From Cheiracanthium punctorium (lineage: Eukaryota; Arthropoda; Arachnida; Araneae; Cheiracanthiidae), in assembly GCA_038373885.1 (NCBI GenBank), contig JAWZYV010013019.1:248001-312000 (forward strand): a stretch of 64,000 bases of DNA, in the 5' to 3' direction. This document shows, in pieces, positions 11,715 through 22,460 of this stretch. A model generated the notes under the pieces. The model was given only the letters and a program-made list of their open reading frames with translations. It ran no database searches and was not told the DNA's origin. How positions within the stretch are numbered: the first letter of the stretch is position 1; each line of letters begins with the position of its first letter. The translations under genes were made by a program, and so were the position numbers.

Positions 11715-12295
11715 AATTATACACATATTGTACCTAGCTAAACCGATATTTTTCACATAACACTTCTAGTCAATTCGTTAACGCGTTCGTGTTTTAGGGT
11801 TGTAATTGTGAACTAATATCCTTGGACTACAAATATTTATTCGTGTTCGTGAAACGAAGGTAATCGTCGATTTGGAGTTATTTGTTTTATTTTATTTGGT
11901 ATTTGTTTTATTTTATCTGGCATAATCTTACTTTGGCACTTTTGTATGGACTATCAGCATCCTGTGAAATAATCTCTGATTTTGGCTGAATTTCGGGCGT
12001 ATTCTGACATTTTCCTTCTGAGGGGAAAAATAAATCTTCGTTGTCAAGGTAGCGACCAAAAAACTCGGAATTTGGCCGAACGAGTTGGTTTATGCATTTA
12101 AACCCGCTTAATGGAATATCGGTTAAAGGAATATCCCTCTTATTAGAATATTTTTTTAAATAAACTTAAAATAAAAGTTGTCGAATTTCATGGAAAGAAC
12201 TGATCGAAATGTAAAGCCACTGCTTCGAGACAAATTTTGAAATCATGTGCGTCAAATGTGTAAGTGTGTACATGTGTGTGGGTGGAGCCAGTATA
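11715..12295. other. No recognised feature
   Basis: A short direct repeat, TTTGTTTTATTTTAT, occurs twice at about 11880-11915. Nothing else is supported. Confidence 0.4.
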
Positions 12296-12296
12296 G

Positions 12297-12686
12297 GAAC
12301 AGGCCTTCAAAGAAATATGAATATGATGGTTAGAATGAAACAGTTTGGATGCGTTTTTCATTATTTCTTTTACGTTTATAAGTCTAACTATTAATAAGGT
12401 GCTCTCTTGGGAAAGGGATAAAGAATTTTGACCCCCCCCACACCCATTTCAGGGAGTTCTTGTAAAAGAGAGGCCTGGATACTGAACTCTCTCGAACTTG
12501 AGTGAAATATTTATTGTTATCGCCCACATGGTCATCAGCTTAGCAAAATCTTTTGTAGGATACCAGTTCAATGGAAATTATTTGATAATACTCCACCAAA
12601 ATACTTTTCTTGATTATCACCGTGGCACCCCTGGCGTACGCTGGCGGCACTCTAGTGAGCCGCGGCACACAATTTCGAAACCTCTG
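12297..12686 (+). mobile_element. hAT-type non-autonomous element H1 (5'-truncated copy)
   Basis: It matches the intact copy at 59799-60258. Shared landmarks are AATATGAATAT, GGTTAGAATGAA, GGAAAGGGATA, CTCCACCAAAA and ACTTTTCTTGATTAT. It ends at AATTTCGAAACCTCTG, equivalent to the hAT terminus CAGAGGTT read inverted. The first 60 or so bases are missing relative to the other copy. It is followed at once by a Tc1 transposase remnant. Confidence 0.75.
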
Positions 12687-12695
12687 TTATATAGC

Positions 12696-12965
12696 ATGTC
12701 TGGAACTCTCTGGGAAGGGCAACTGCAATTAGCAATCCAACTCCGAGAACTATCCAAGGCCTGAACACAGCGTTGCTGAACGAGTGGGACCAAATGCCAC
12801 AAGAATTCATAAACTGCCTTATTTCAAGTATGAAATCACGTTGCAAGGCCTGTATATCTGTAAAAGAGAACCATACCCCCGAATATCCCTTTTTAGTTGT
12901 TGTTGTTCTATTCTGCAACCGCTATGTCATACCTTCCTACTCCAACGAAAGCTACGCCCGATCAT
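12696..12965 (+). pseudogene. C-terminal fragment of a Tc1-family transposase
   Basis: In one frame from 12701 the translation runs V-W-N-S-L-G-R-A, then NPTPRTIQGL, then L-L-N-E-W-D-Q-M-P, then INCLISSMKSRC and NHTPEY. This matches the conserved end of Tc1-type transposases, where a V/I-W-x-x-L-G-R segment follows the catalytic D-x-N-P-I-E and the protein closes with SM-x-x-R-C and HT-x-Y. The DDE catalytic core upstream is absent, so it is inactive. The H1 element stops 10 bases before the fragment begins, so H1 may have landed inside the Tc1 copy. The sequence to about 13020 resembles a Tc1 3' region, with TTGTTTAGTATTTTAGCA. Confidence 0.85.
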
Positions 12966-13319
12966 GCCGGTGTATCATAACTGTTCAATGGTTATTTGTT
13001 TAGTATTTTAGCAATACATGTACTTATCAAATTTCATTAAAATCAGTCCAGTAGTTCTGGAGATAATATCTAAAATTCCTCTTCATTCAAAGAAGTTTTA
13101 CGCTTTATTTTCAGGTTAATAACATCTCGAGATCCAAAAATGACGCGCAAAAAACCTTTTTGAATTCTTTACAACTATTCCACTGTAAGTTACATATTTG
13201 CCTTCTCTCACCTTCCCCGTTTTACGTTTTGCTCACACCTTTAAGAATACTGAAAACCTATACTAAAAGAGCTAGGAAAACATTAATATTCTGCATTAAT
13301 AGACGCATATATAAGAAAA

Positions 13320-13830
13320 AGTGTGCATGAATACGTTTGTACTGACATACAGACGCAACAGGACGAGAGAAAGCAGTATCATATTTCAGTCTCTTATACA
13401 ATTCGAGTATCCGATATTTTTCAGAAGATTACTTTTTTTATACTCTATCACATGCTCCCGAGCTACCAGCCGTGCGGAAATGTTATCAGGCTACAAAACA
13501 TACGTCTCGCGATTCTGTCATGCGTTAAATGTGCATTTGGAGAGAAATTGTACCTCCAGAAATAGTTTATCCAGTACTTCGCCGGAATATTTTGAGAAGA
13601 TTGAAATTTCTGTGATAAAAATGCGTTCTGTCGGCTGCATTTTTATCCTTCTTTTATTAAATACCTTATTAAAATGCCTCGTATTTGCGAGGAAATAAAC
13701 TTCTCTGGGATGGATTTCAGAAAATCAAGTCACGGAGTGAATCTTGTTTCGGAATTATTGAATATAAATCGTTTTGATTGAAACAGATTGTAATGTTTTC
13801 CTTCAAACTTGGAAGCAGCATCGAAGAAAC
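13320..13830 (+). repeat. Dispersed repeat R2 (copy 1)
   Basis: Diverged from but alignable with 15590-16125 in the same orientation. Landmarks are CATGCTCCCGAGCT / TATGCTCTCGAACT, ATGCGTTAAATGTGCATTTGGAGAG / ATGCATAAAATGTACATTCAGAGAG, and ATATAAATCGTTTTGATTGAAA / ATATAAATCATTTTAATGAAAG. The 125-codon and 80-codon frames over it overlap in different phases and are not conserved in the second copy, so I do not call a gene. Confidence 0.65.
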
Positions 13831-14610
13831 AAAAAGTAAACTAGGGAAGAAAAATATTTAATTTAAAATTAAGTTATTCTTATAATGCGTTTCGTTCATT
13901 ATAAAGATAAATTATAGAGTGCAGAATGCTAAAATATATTAATTTCTTTTACAGGATAGCTATCATTTGTGAACGTAGTTTGTCATCTTTTTAAAACTCT
14001 TTTGCAGAAAATGTCAGAACGTACAGTCAACACATCTAGGACGTAATCTCTATGCATTATTAAGTAATCCTGCATTTCTAGGAGTAATCTGCAGAGATAC
14101 AGGTTTGAAAATGCTCACTTGCATCAGTTATTAAATATTTCAAACAAGGTATTGGATGGAGCGTTAATCGGATTTTCCAACTAGGATTCGTAAACAACGT
14201 TTTACGCAAAATGATATACAATCCCAAGTTAAATTTTTTCTATAATTGATTTTCTGTCTATTTTCGTGGAGTACATGTTACGAAAAATTAATTGATATTC
14301 AGAAACACGATTTTGCAATATTGACTACCATTTTGAAGTCGTATGTCCGACTCGTTTCAGCAAACTTTTTGCGATAATAATTAACATAGATGAAAACGAC
14401 TGCGGCCTTACGTTGATTGCTATGCAATTGCGTGTCGTCTTGGCATTCCTAAAAGTTTTGACCATAAGCCCTGGCTTATTTATGCCTTCAATGGATCCCG
14501 GAAAAGTTTGAGTATATCAATGATTGTGCGTTTTAATGACTATGTCATTTTATCTCTCAACACCCTTTATTGAAAAATGTGTCCCAAAAATGCGACATAA
14601 AAGTATGCGG
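13831..14610. other. No recognised feature
   Basis: Single-copy within the window, AT-rich, with no frame above the noise level and no inverted repeats that I could find. Confidence 0.4.
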
Positions 14611-14619
14611 CATAATTTA

Positions 14620-14800
14620 ACATGTATTTAAATACTTTTAGTTTACAACAGCTTTAATCTATTGTTACAATATTTCGTAAGCTGTAGAATATGCTTCACA
14701 TGTATTTTTTACATATATTTAAATACTATTAGTTCACCACAGCTTTAATCTTTTGTTACAATATTTCGTAAGCTGTAGAATATGCATCACATGTATTTTT
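14620..14800 (+). repeat. Two-unit tandem repeat, period 91
   Basis: ACATGTATTTAAATACTTTTAG at 14620 and ACATATATTTAAATACTATTAG at 14711 begin two units that stay about 93% alike through GTTACAATATTTCGTAAGC and TGTAGAATATGC, ending with CACATGTATTTTT. The high identity suggests a recent duplication. Confidence 0.9.
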
Positions 14801-15139
14801 CTATAAATAATAACTCATAAAAATTTCAACCTAGGGTTACCAGGCGAAATACGCGAAAGATGAGCGATAAAATGACAAAGTCAATTAATATCGTTTTAAT
14901 ATGGCAATAATGAAACCAAAAAATTAGGGGGGGGGTTCAGGGAGGTCTCCCCCTGACGAGGTTCGAACAGCCGAGTTTTATATATTTTTTTCAACTCAAG
15001 AGTGTGTGAGGGGAAGAAAAACAGCATAAACATTGGAAAGTTATTCACAATCGACGCATTTAATATTAAGATTTATTCTTATAACCTCCATTTTTAACAG
15101 TATATTTTACGATAACTAAAATTTGCTCCTAAGATGAAA

Positions 15140-15312
15140 ATTGGGAGATGGCTGAAGTGTCAAGGACCGGTGTTCTGGCCAAGCAAACGGCTGGCTATCT
15201 AATTATCTGGAGTTTAGAGCGGTTTTCTTCAGATCTAACAAGAATCTGAAAAAGTTTCCTACCCAAAACATCCCCCCTTTGATAGATAAGATCCGTGTAG
15301 CTTTGCCTTAAT
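15140..15312 (+). mobile_element. tRNA-derived SINE, family S1 (5'-truncated copy)
   Basis: GATGGCTGAAGTGT and GGTGTTCTGG correspond to the region around box B of copy 2. GGAGTTTAGAGCGGTTTTCTTCAG matches the body, and the tail GTGTAGCTTTGCCTTA pairs with the 3' sequence of copy 2. The box A half is missing. Confidence 0.6.
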
Positions 15313-15589
15313 CAACCAACCAACGATAAGTATACAAACGTTTATTATAGCTTACACTGCATTAAAAAGATGTAAGTAACACCTGAATCTTTACAAGGTC
15401 TCGCAAAATAAGATTGATTAACAGCTTTTTTATGAGAGGGGTTATCCCCCAAAATCTCGGCCAAGTTCGACGACGATTGCATCGCCAAATTTGGCTTAAA
15501 GAAAAGACTGGCGTGATGGAAAAGGGATTCATAATCGGTACGTTTTGCACAATTTATCTTCAACATTTTCACTTGACACTGTGCAACGT

Positions 15590-16125
15590 GCACGTGCATG
15601 AACGCGAGAGACCTACGCCAATATTAAGAAGGTAATCGAGAGAGAAAAAAAAAAAAACCTGGAGATTCTTATTTCAGCCTTCTGCGATTGGAGTCTCCCA
15701 AACTTTTCCTGCATATTACCTCTCTACATTATTATATGCTCTCGAACTTCTCCGAAAAATCATCGGGCTCCAAAGCACAGTAGCGTCTCGGCCATGCATA
15801 AAATGTACATTCAGAGAGGATTACATTCTCAGAGAGGAGTACATTCTCAGTAAAAATCTTATACTGAGAAAACAAAGCTTCCTGCGTTGGTAATATTAGA
15901 GGAGATCGGAAATTTCTATAAATATGCCTCGTGCCTGCAGTTTTATTCATCTATTTTGTTTTTCCCGATTTGATATTACATTAAAATTCTTCTTGTTTAC
16001 CTTATGGGAATGAGTCTATGCCAGAGAAGAATTTCGGGGGAGTCGCATTCGCGCTGAATGAGTGTGTTTTTGAAATTGTTGGATATATATAAATCATTTT
16101 AATGAAAGCGAAATGTAGCGTTTTC
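15590..16125 (+). repeat. Dispersed repeat R2 (copy 2)
   Basis: Homologous to 13320-13830 (see that entry). It has a local direct duplication, GAGAGGATTACATTCTC / GAGAGGAGTACATTCTC, at 15814-15850. Confidence 0.65.
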
Positions 16126-16132
16126 GTTTATT

Positions 16133-16253
16133 ACTTTCCGAACATGTACCGAGTAAGGAAAATATTGTAATCATGAAAAAATTCGACTTCCAGATTTTGG
16201 TTCATTGACACGTTTTGAGGTCTTCTGAATTCATTTATGCTATTTTTACGAGA

Positions 16254-16284
<31 letters not shown>

Positions 16285-16756
16285 ACACGATAGCTCCTAA
16301 ACGGGGCATTCCATTGAGCTCAAATTGGGTATATAAGTTATAAATCACCACCATCGCAAGACCGGTATTGATTTTGGTGTGTATAGGACTTATAGTTTTT
16401 CTACAGGGCTACGACAAAGATTTCTTTTACATTATGGCCTATGGGAGGAAATTCTTGAAGTGCGCTAGCATATAAACGGTACATTCGATTGAGCTCAAAT
16501 TGGGTAAATATGTTATAAACTACCATCGTAAGACCGGTATTGATTTTGATGATTATAGAACTTATGGTTTTTTTACAGGAATACGACAAAGATTTCTTTT
16601 ACATTATGGCATATGGGGAGAAATTCTTGAAAGTGAGCTAGCGTTTAAACGGCGCATTCCATTGAGTTGCAATTTGGTATATATGTTTGAATTATTCATC
16701 GATTAAAATTTATTTAAATGCTTGGTAATGATCGTAATCGTAAGTGTTCAGAAAGT
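16133..16756. mobile_element. TIR element T1 with internal repeats (copy 1)
   Basis: Bounded by ACTTTCCGAACATGTAC on the left and, inverted, ACTTTCTGAACACTTAC on the right. Inside are two to three diverged units of about 180 bp, each with AAACGG-x-x-CATTC, GAGCTCAAATTGGGTA, GTTATAAA and GGTATTGATTTTG. It is homologous to 47988-48592. It is non-coding: the frames over it are broken between copies. No target duplication is clear, so the superfamily is open. Confidence 0.8.
16254..16281. repeat. (GT)n microsatellite
   Basis: About 14 GT dinucleotides in a row inside element T1. The other T1 copy has a much shorter run at 48115-48127, so the expansion occurred after insertion. Confidence 0.95.
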
Positions 16757-16966
16757 CGAATACTCCAGATTTTTTTTTTTAAAGGCAAAGGAAAAAAAGA
16801 GAAGTAAAGCACTCAAAATGCTTGGGTTTCTAAAAACTTTCCAACACGATTTTACGTTTTGCTTTCGTCGATGTTGCACGAATGGTTAATCATGTTAAGT
16901 TAGCGCAAGAAACGACGGCCACAGCGAGGCATGAAAGTTTAAAATAAACAACTGCGATACTTTAAA

Positions 16967-17205
16967 TTACTTCACCCTCATGAATAATAATTTCCATTGT
17001 AAAACAGCCAGTGCTTGACAATTTCCCGCCAAATATAGAAGATATTGCCAACCTTGGCAAACTTTTGACATATCTTCCAATGCCGTTACCGACAAACCTT
17101 TAGGAAATGGTTTAAAAACATGCCTTTTTTTCGATTTTCTGAATGATAATACCATCAGAATTTCTCCAATTAATGTGAGACCACCTCTAAGGAATCCGCT
17201 TTCCA
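16967..17205 (-). CDS. Candidate terminal coding exon, unknown protein
   Basis: On the minus strand a strong acceptor (TTCTTTTTTAG) at 17206-17216 is followed by 78 sense codons and a TAA. The start is chosen at the acceptor because no ATG opens the frame. The translation begins E-S-G-F-L-R-G-G-L-T-L-I-G, has a basic stretch R-K-S-K-K-R-H near residues 23-29, then PFPKGLSVTALEDM, then WQYLLYLAGNC, and ends LLFMRVK. Amino acid use is balanced, unlike the F/Y/I/K-rich spurious frames nearby. I do not recognise the family. It lies in 500 bases of non-repeat DNA between elements T1 and Tc1-1. It could be a last exon of a host gene or a transposon remnant; no polyadenylation signal is evident before T1. 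Confidence 0.4.
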
Positions 17206-17288
17206 CTAAAAAAGAATCATTGAAATTGGTCTACGTAGTAAAAAAAAAAATTTCTCTGAACATGCATTAGCAAAGTTGAACTTACATA

Positions 17289-18101
17289 CACTGACAAGCC
17301 AAAAAATTATGACCACCCCCTCATTTTTTAATGAACTCGACTGGATGACATAGAGAGGACGTAATTAAGTGGGAATGGTGCTTAACTTTTCCTGGAGAAG
17401 GTAAGGAATCATTCTTGCTCTTGTGTTTGTGAGTGATGGAAAAGGCTGTTGATCTAAGGGAATTTGATATAGGGCAGATTGTAACTGGCCCGAAGACTCG
17501 GAACGAGTATCTACGAACTGCACGACTGGCTGGTTGTTCACGATCTGCTGTTGTCAGTATTTATAAAAAGTGGATTAATGACAGTGAAACCAGCAGTAGA
17601 CACCAAGGTGTTAGGTGTCCACGCATCACCAAAGAAAGAGGACATCGGAGTCTGTCCCGCCTAATACAGCAAAATCGGTGGCAGACAGTGGCTTAAACTA
17701 ACTTCAATGGACTGCGGAGAAGACGTCCCACTCGTGTGTCTCTGCTTGCCAAGCGTCATTGTCAACTACGCCTACAGTGGGCTGGGGACCATGGATATGT
17801 AGAAGAGAATTGCCTGGTCGGATAAATCGCGGTTTCTCCTTCATCAGGTCGATTGCAGTGTCAGGGTTCGCCGTCTTCCAGGAGAACGGCTTCTCCCCTC
17901 TCTGGTAGCTCAGAGCTCAAGCACCACCATGTTCCAATATCTCCGACTTTGACCGCTGTTTAAATATTTGGTAGATCCTGCCTCCAGTTATCTACCAAAA
18001 ACTAGTGGCATCTATGCTTAGACCGGTTGCAGCTGTTTTGAAGGCCAAAGAAGGCTCAACACGTTATTGTGTAGGTGGTCATGTTTTGGCTCTTCAAGGT
18101 G
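17289..18101 (+). mobile_element. Tc1/mariner element, internally deleted
   Basis: Flanked by TA on each side (17287-17288 and 18102-18103). The inverted repeats are CACTGACAAGCCAAAAAATT followed by ATGACCACC, and, inverted from the right, CACCTTGAAGAGCCAAAACATGACCACC read in parts. At 813 bp it is clearly shorter than a full Tc1 element, which needs about 1 kb of coding sequence alone. Pieces of transposase are present in order but broken; see the next entry. Confidence 0.93.
17436..18060 (+). pseudogene. Broken Tc1-family transposase
   Basis: The first part (87 codons from 17433) is the N-terminal helix-turn-helix region: DLREFDIGQIV, then ARLAGCSRSAVVSIYKKW, as in the paired-like DNA-binding domain of Tc1 transposases. 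It stops at 17695. In another frame near 17800-17885 the translation contains I-A-W-S-D-K-S-R-F-L-L-H and RVRRLPGE, the region of the first catalytic aspartate (usually W-S-D-E-S). A third piece near 17970-18060 gives L-P-P-V-I-Y-Q-K-L-V and AAVLKAK, the protein's end. The segment holding the second aspartate and the catalytic D-x-N-P-I-E is deleted. The gene is dead. Confidence 0.9.
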
Positions 18102-18109
18102 TATGTATT

Positions 18110-19900
18110 AAACAAGATTCCGAAGAATTCATAACCTCCTTTAATAAGGGTATTTGTGGGTGGTTAAAGTGGCCGCTGTAATCTCGAGGAGCTATTTGGA
18201 ATCCCATAAATTGTGAATTTACTTTAGTATAATGCAAATTTTGTGGGGGTTTATGAGTCCTACACAATTTTCAATTCATTACTTAACGTGTTTGACTGCC
18301 ATGAAAGAAATCCCTGTTAGTTCAGTTAGTTCAGCCAGCTAGTTTTCTAACGAAGTAGTATTATAACTTAAAACAAAACTGATTTTTTTTTTACTTTATC
18401 GTTCTGGAGGAACGTAATATTACGTTGAAAGACGTTTACGGCAACTGGTTACGCGTGTCCATATAGTTTTTATAAAGCTGATTTTCACAGTGTTAAACTA
18501 CATGCTCTACAATACAGCAAAATGCATATTTTGTTTGAAAAAAGTTTAAAGTACTTATAGAATAAATCAAATTCACATGAATTAGCTGTATGCGTACTAA
18601 TTGTCTGATAGGCTTTGTTGAGACTGCATTTCAATTATACAAAAAAGAAATTATTTTATGGTCTTGAGGTTTACAGTGAAATAATCAAGCATCCTTTGGC
18701 ACAAGATCTCCTTACTATTTATAGCTCTTTTATGAGGTACAATAAAGTTTTATATAGCATCAATATATGTATACAATTCTTTTTATTTGCTATTCCACTG
18801 TGTACGTATTGAATAGTACATTTAAAAAGAAAGTAAATCTAAGTAGAATGTTCAGTTATAATTAAGGTACAGATAAAACATAAATATTGTTTTGTTTCGG
18901 TAAATTATCCCTGTCTGCTTTCTTCAAAAAATTCATATGTTTTGAAAATTTAAAAAGAAAATCTCTTTTTTTTCTTAGAGTTTGGTATGTTGAATAGCAA
19001 ATCCAAAAGGATGAATTTTCTGTAACTTATAAAGAATAGTGCACAAGTTACAAAACTATCAAGAAGAGGAAATCTCTAAAGATTGAGGTTTCCATGAATT
19101 TTCTTATGAATCTTATTTTAGTATAAGTATTAGAAATGTACTGTACTATATATTTGACTTTCTTTAACAATAATAAAGAAAATTCATATAAGCCTTGATT
19201 CCTGGATATTTTTTAGTAATTGACAAACATTTCGTTTTATTTAGAGTGTATTTCATTTGCGTTGGATGTGTTAAAAAGAAATTAAAAGCTTTGTTTAAAT
19301 TTTGAATAAATCCGGTATGTGGAAACAGTAACATTTGGGGGTACTTTTTAGTAAGTAGAGATTAAAAAAATGAATAATGTGGGATTTTTTAACCTCTTGT
19401 TTTTTTTAATGTTTGCTTTGCTGCTCTGTACCTTTAAAATCATTTTTTTCTGCGTTTCTCTCGAAGACCGATCAAATCATGAAGTGCCGTTTTTGAGTAG
19501 ATATATCATCAACCTTTTAGTTCTGATTTCGACACATGCGACTACTCCTAATTTATTCTTTTGAAAAGTTTTCTTTTAGAGCTTCACGCAGATACGGTTG
19601 TCAAAATACAAAAAAAAAAAATGATATAGTAACCTGTTACATTATTCCGTGAAAAAATAATATACTTTTACAAAATATAACGGCAGAGAGATTTTAATAA
19701 TTGAGAAGTATTTGAAAATGCTAGAAAAAAACCTATTGAACACTTTTTCCAAGAAATTTTGGTTTTAAAAATTAATTCAGCAATGCTTCATAAATAAATA
19801 AAAAGTGTGTGCGTGTAATCTTTACGCGCGATATAAGTAAAACTTCTTTGACGTTTCCGACGCATATCACTGAAATGATTAAACTTTAACTTAAATAGCA
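18110..19900. other. AT-rich DNA with no recognised feature
   Basis: Short frames at 18615-18812 and 19370-19564 are hydrophobic AT-rich noise. No shared repeats are seen. Confidence 0.45.
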
Positions 19901-19975
19901 TATTATAATTTAATTATATTTATTAAATATTATAATATATATAATTTAATTATATTTATTATAATATTTAAATAT
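19901..19975. repeat. AT-only repeat: ATAATTTAATTATATTTATT units
   Basis: ATAATTTAATTATATTTATT occurs at about 19907 and again at about 19940 within a stretch almost devoid of G and C. It is a simple AT-rich tandem repeat. Confidence 0.7.
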
Positions 19976-20289
19976 AGTACTTTACAAAGATTATATAAAT
20001 GTTGTATTCATATTATTCATTGGAAATAGGTACTTAATGTCATCGTAATTTTTTATGTACGAAATTATAGGTTTGTGGTAACTATAATGTGAAACATAAA
20101 TTTTACTCTCTAAATTTGCTAACTTTCTTGAAAATACAGCATCTATCGTTGTACCGAAACGCGTTGTTGATTGAAGTCGAGAAGTATTCATACTTAGATC
20201 AAATTTTTCTTTTAAAAACTCAACTGACAATGTGAGAGAGATTCTTGCGAGCGAAAATTAACATTAAAATCTCAGTAAGAATCATCGGT

Positions 20290-20600
20290 AATTCATGATA
20301 ATTACTTAGATCCAGGAAGTGTCCATGTTGCAGTCTTATTCTTTAACTGTTTTCTTATACCATTGTTCCGTCTGGACGTTGGGTTTGAATGGGGGAATGT
20401 CCATAGTATAGTATTATACTTTAACTGATGTTTTCCTCTGTTTGTTGGGTTCAAATGCAGGTAGTGTAAATTTTTTTTGTGTTTTTCTATCACAGTGTTC
20501 TTAAGCGTTGATTTCGTCTGCTGGTAGGTTTCGAATTATTATTCTGTATCCATGTTTTTAAACTGCAGGTTCTGTCTATTGTTTGGGAGCCAGGGTCCGT
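20290..20600 (+). repeat. Degenerate tandem repeat, period about 95 bp
   Basis: Three to four diverged units are visible: GTCCATGTTGCAGTCTTATT, GTCCATAGTATAGTATTATA and ATCCATGTTTTTAAACTGC mark unit starts, with TTTAACTG and GTTGGGTT recurring in phase. The repeat also shows in the minus-strand translation at 20302-20493, where W-T-L-P and W-T-F-P-H-S-N-P-T recur about 31 residues apart. I read this as a minisatellite and not as a protein repeat, because the frame ends within 63 codons. Confidence 0.6.
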
Positions 20601-20798
20601 TTGTTTGTGCTTTTCCAAAATCATGTATATTATTCATCTAAAAATGAGGATTATCGAGAACCTCCTGTGAGGTTGGGATTACATGTAAAATATTGTGTTG
20701 GATGTACCTTCACAACGCTTATTGATATATAAAATAAAGATTGATGTCTCAAAGATACGGCATTTGACTGTCTTTCTCGCCGTTTCTTTCCCTAACAG

Positions 20799-20853
20799 GT
20801 TCCGCGTACTTTTACAGGATAAAGTCGGCGAGAGCAGCGGAGCTGTCCAAAAG
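20799..20853 (+). CDS. Candidate 55-bp internal exon, unknown gene
   Basis: A long pyrimidine tract ending TTTCTTTCCCTAACAG precedes it, and a consensus donor AAAAG/GTAGGT follows. It is markedly GC-richer than its surroundings, with GGCGAGAGCAGCGGAGCTG. Two of three frames are open: one reads FRVLLQDKVGESSGAVQK, the other SAYFYRIKSARAAELSK; the remaining frame has a TAA. I cannot choose between them without the neighbouring exons and do not recognise the protein. A spliced non-coding exon would look the same. Confidence 0.35.
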
Positions 20854-20859
20854 GTAGGT

Positions 20860-22140
20860 TTTTCTGTGGTTCTTCTTTTTCGGGGTCAGCGTGGAGTATA
20901 TGACAGATACGTCACTTCCTTTACTGAGCGTTACTTCCTTCAGAAAAAAAAAATTGAGTTCTCCCTAGTTGCGCCTAAAGAAGTTTTACTTCAAAAATAA
21001 ATATAAAATATGTTTTTAGGCATTATAAGAGGCTTATTCTTAATTTTCATAGCTTAAACTTGTACCTCAAAATGCGTATATGTAGAAAAGTACTTCATTC
21101 ATTTGATATGCTATGTTGCATGAGAATTCAAAATATTTATATCGGAAAGTATCTAAAATGTTGAAGCATTTAGCTTAAATTACCTATTTTATTTTAATTT
21201 ACATTTTTTTCTTTGGAAAACAATATTTATTTGTTGAAATTATTTTTAATTAACCCCTCACTTGAAGATTAATAATAATCAATTATTTCACAGCAACAGT
21301 TTCCAGATAACAACAAAAATGGCGTCTTACGTCAAATACACTAGCCGTTACTTTAAACTAAGAAATTACACTTCTTCAGACAACAAGTAATTAAGATCCC
21401 AATTTTTAAAATACGATTTCGCGAGCATTTGAATTATCTTGATTGCTAAATATCACACGGCAAATACCTGGAAAAATAACTTTTGACAGTAATTCTCGGT
21501 ACATTAACTGCTATCTAATTAATTTCTTTACATTCCGTTAATTCTGATAAGTTTTTAATTATCTTCGAAAAGGCAAATGATTAAACAAGTTTAACTTCCC
21601 TTGAACGAGCGTGGATTAAAAATCACTGCACGTGGATTTAAAGTGATGCCTAAACTTTTTTCTGTTTTATGCTAAGTGTTTGATTTTGCCATGGTGACTT
21701 AACGGTTCGAATATATATGACAAGGGAAATTAGCAAGTGAAAAATGCAAATCTGCTTCTCTTGTAACTGTCTTTTTGGAGATTAAATGGTTGTAATGTTT
21801 AAGACGGGCTTATTTTTATTCAGCAACTTTCATAATCATGCGTTTATTATTCTTTGAAAATCGCCGAATTGTTTAAATTGAATATTTCTAAAAGTTTAAT
21901 TTGGTGCTAGAACGAAAAAGTGTCTGCGCGTAAATTAATTTAAATTAATTTTTAATTATCCGTTTGTAATTTTACCAGTTTGAAATGAGAATAAAGTGAT
22001 TTATAATCTCACTGCATTTAGTTTTAACGTGCGAAAATTTGATTAAAAAATAAACTTTGACACTAAGTTTAATTAGCTTTTGTGTTTAATTGTGTGTGTT
22101 TTTTAAACTGTTTAGAATTTTCCAAACTGCTTTGATTTTT
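20860..22140. other. AT-rich DNA with no recognised feature
   Basis: If the 20799-20853 exon is real this would be intron. I see no repeat shared with other parts of the window and no second exon candidate of similar quality. Confidence 0.4.
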
Positions 22141-22146
22141 CAACCT

Positions 22147-22330
22147 CCCCTGTTAGTGTAATGGCTAACGTACCATTTCATTTTGGATCCGGACTCGATT
22201 TAAGGCTTGGGCTTCAGTGTTAATTTTTCCGTCTTTTGGTAGGGAGTAATGTTGGCCTCCTACTGGGTGCCGCTTAATAAAATGGCCAATATTCCGCACC
22301 GTTGTAGTACCGTATGCCTCATGGCAACCC
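22147..22330 (+). mobile_element. tRNA-derived SINE, family S2 (copy 1)
   Basis: CCTGTTAGTGTAATGGCTAACG is a tRNA-like box A region and GGATCCGGACTCGATT a degenerate box B. The body GTAGGGAGTAATGTTGGCC...CTGGGTGCC...TAATAAAATGGCCAATATTC...GTAGTACCG is shared with 32035-32140. This head differs from family S1, so it derives from another tRNA or is more decayed. Confidence 0.6.
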
Positions 22331-22349
22331 CCAGATCCCCATGACCCAG

Positions 22350-22460
22350 CAAAAAAAATTTCTAGGGGGGGGGCGGAACCCCTCCCCCCACCTGGATACG
22401 GCCTCGCCTCATGGGCAAGCCCCTAAAAAAACGTTTTTTCGTGATGCTTTGCACGAGCTA
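22350..22460. repeat. C/G-run sequence, possible hAT MITE remnant
   Basis: CTAGGGGGGGGGCGGAACCCCTCCCCCCACCTGGATACGG-type text, present here in short pieces, resembles the ends of the small CAGTGGCG MITEs at 47518 and 54975, which also carry G and C runs next to their termini. No inverted repeat or target duplication can be shown. Confidence 0.3.

Noticed and set aside
15345..15599. 84-codon minus-strand frame with moderately balanced composition
   Set aside because: No acceptor or donor of quality, no recognisable motif, and overlapping open frames on both strands; not enough to call an exon.
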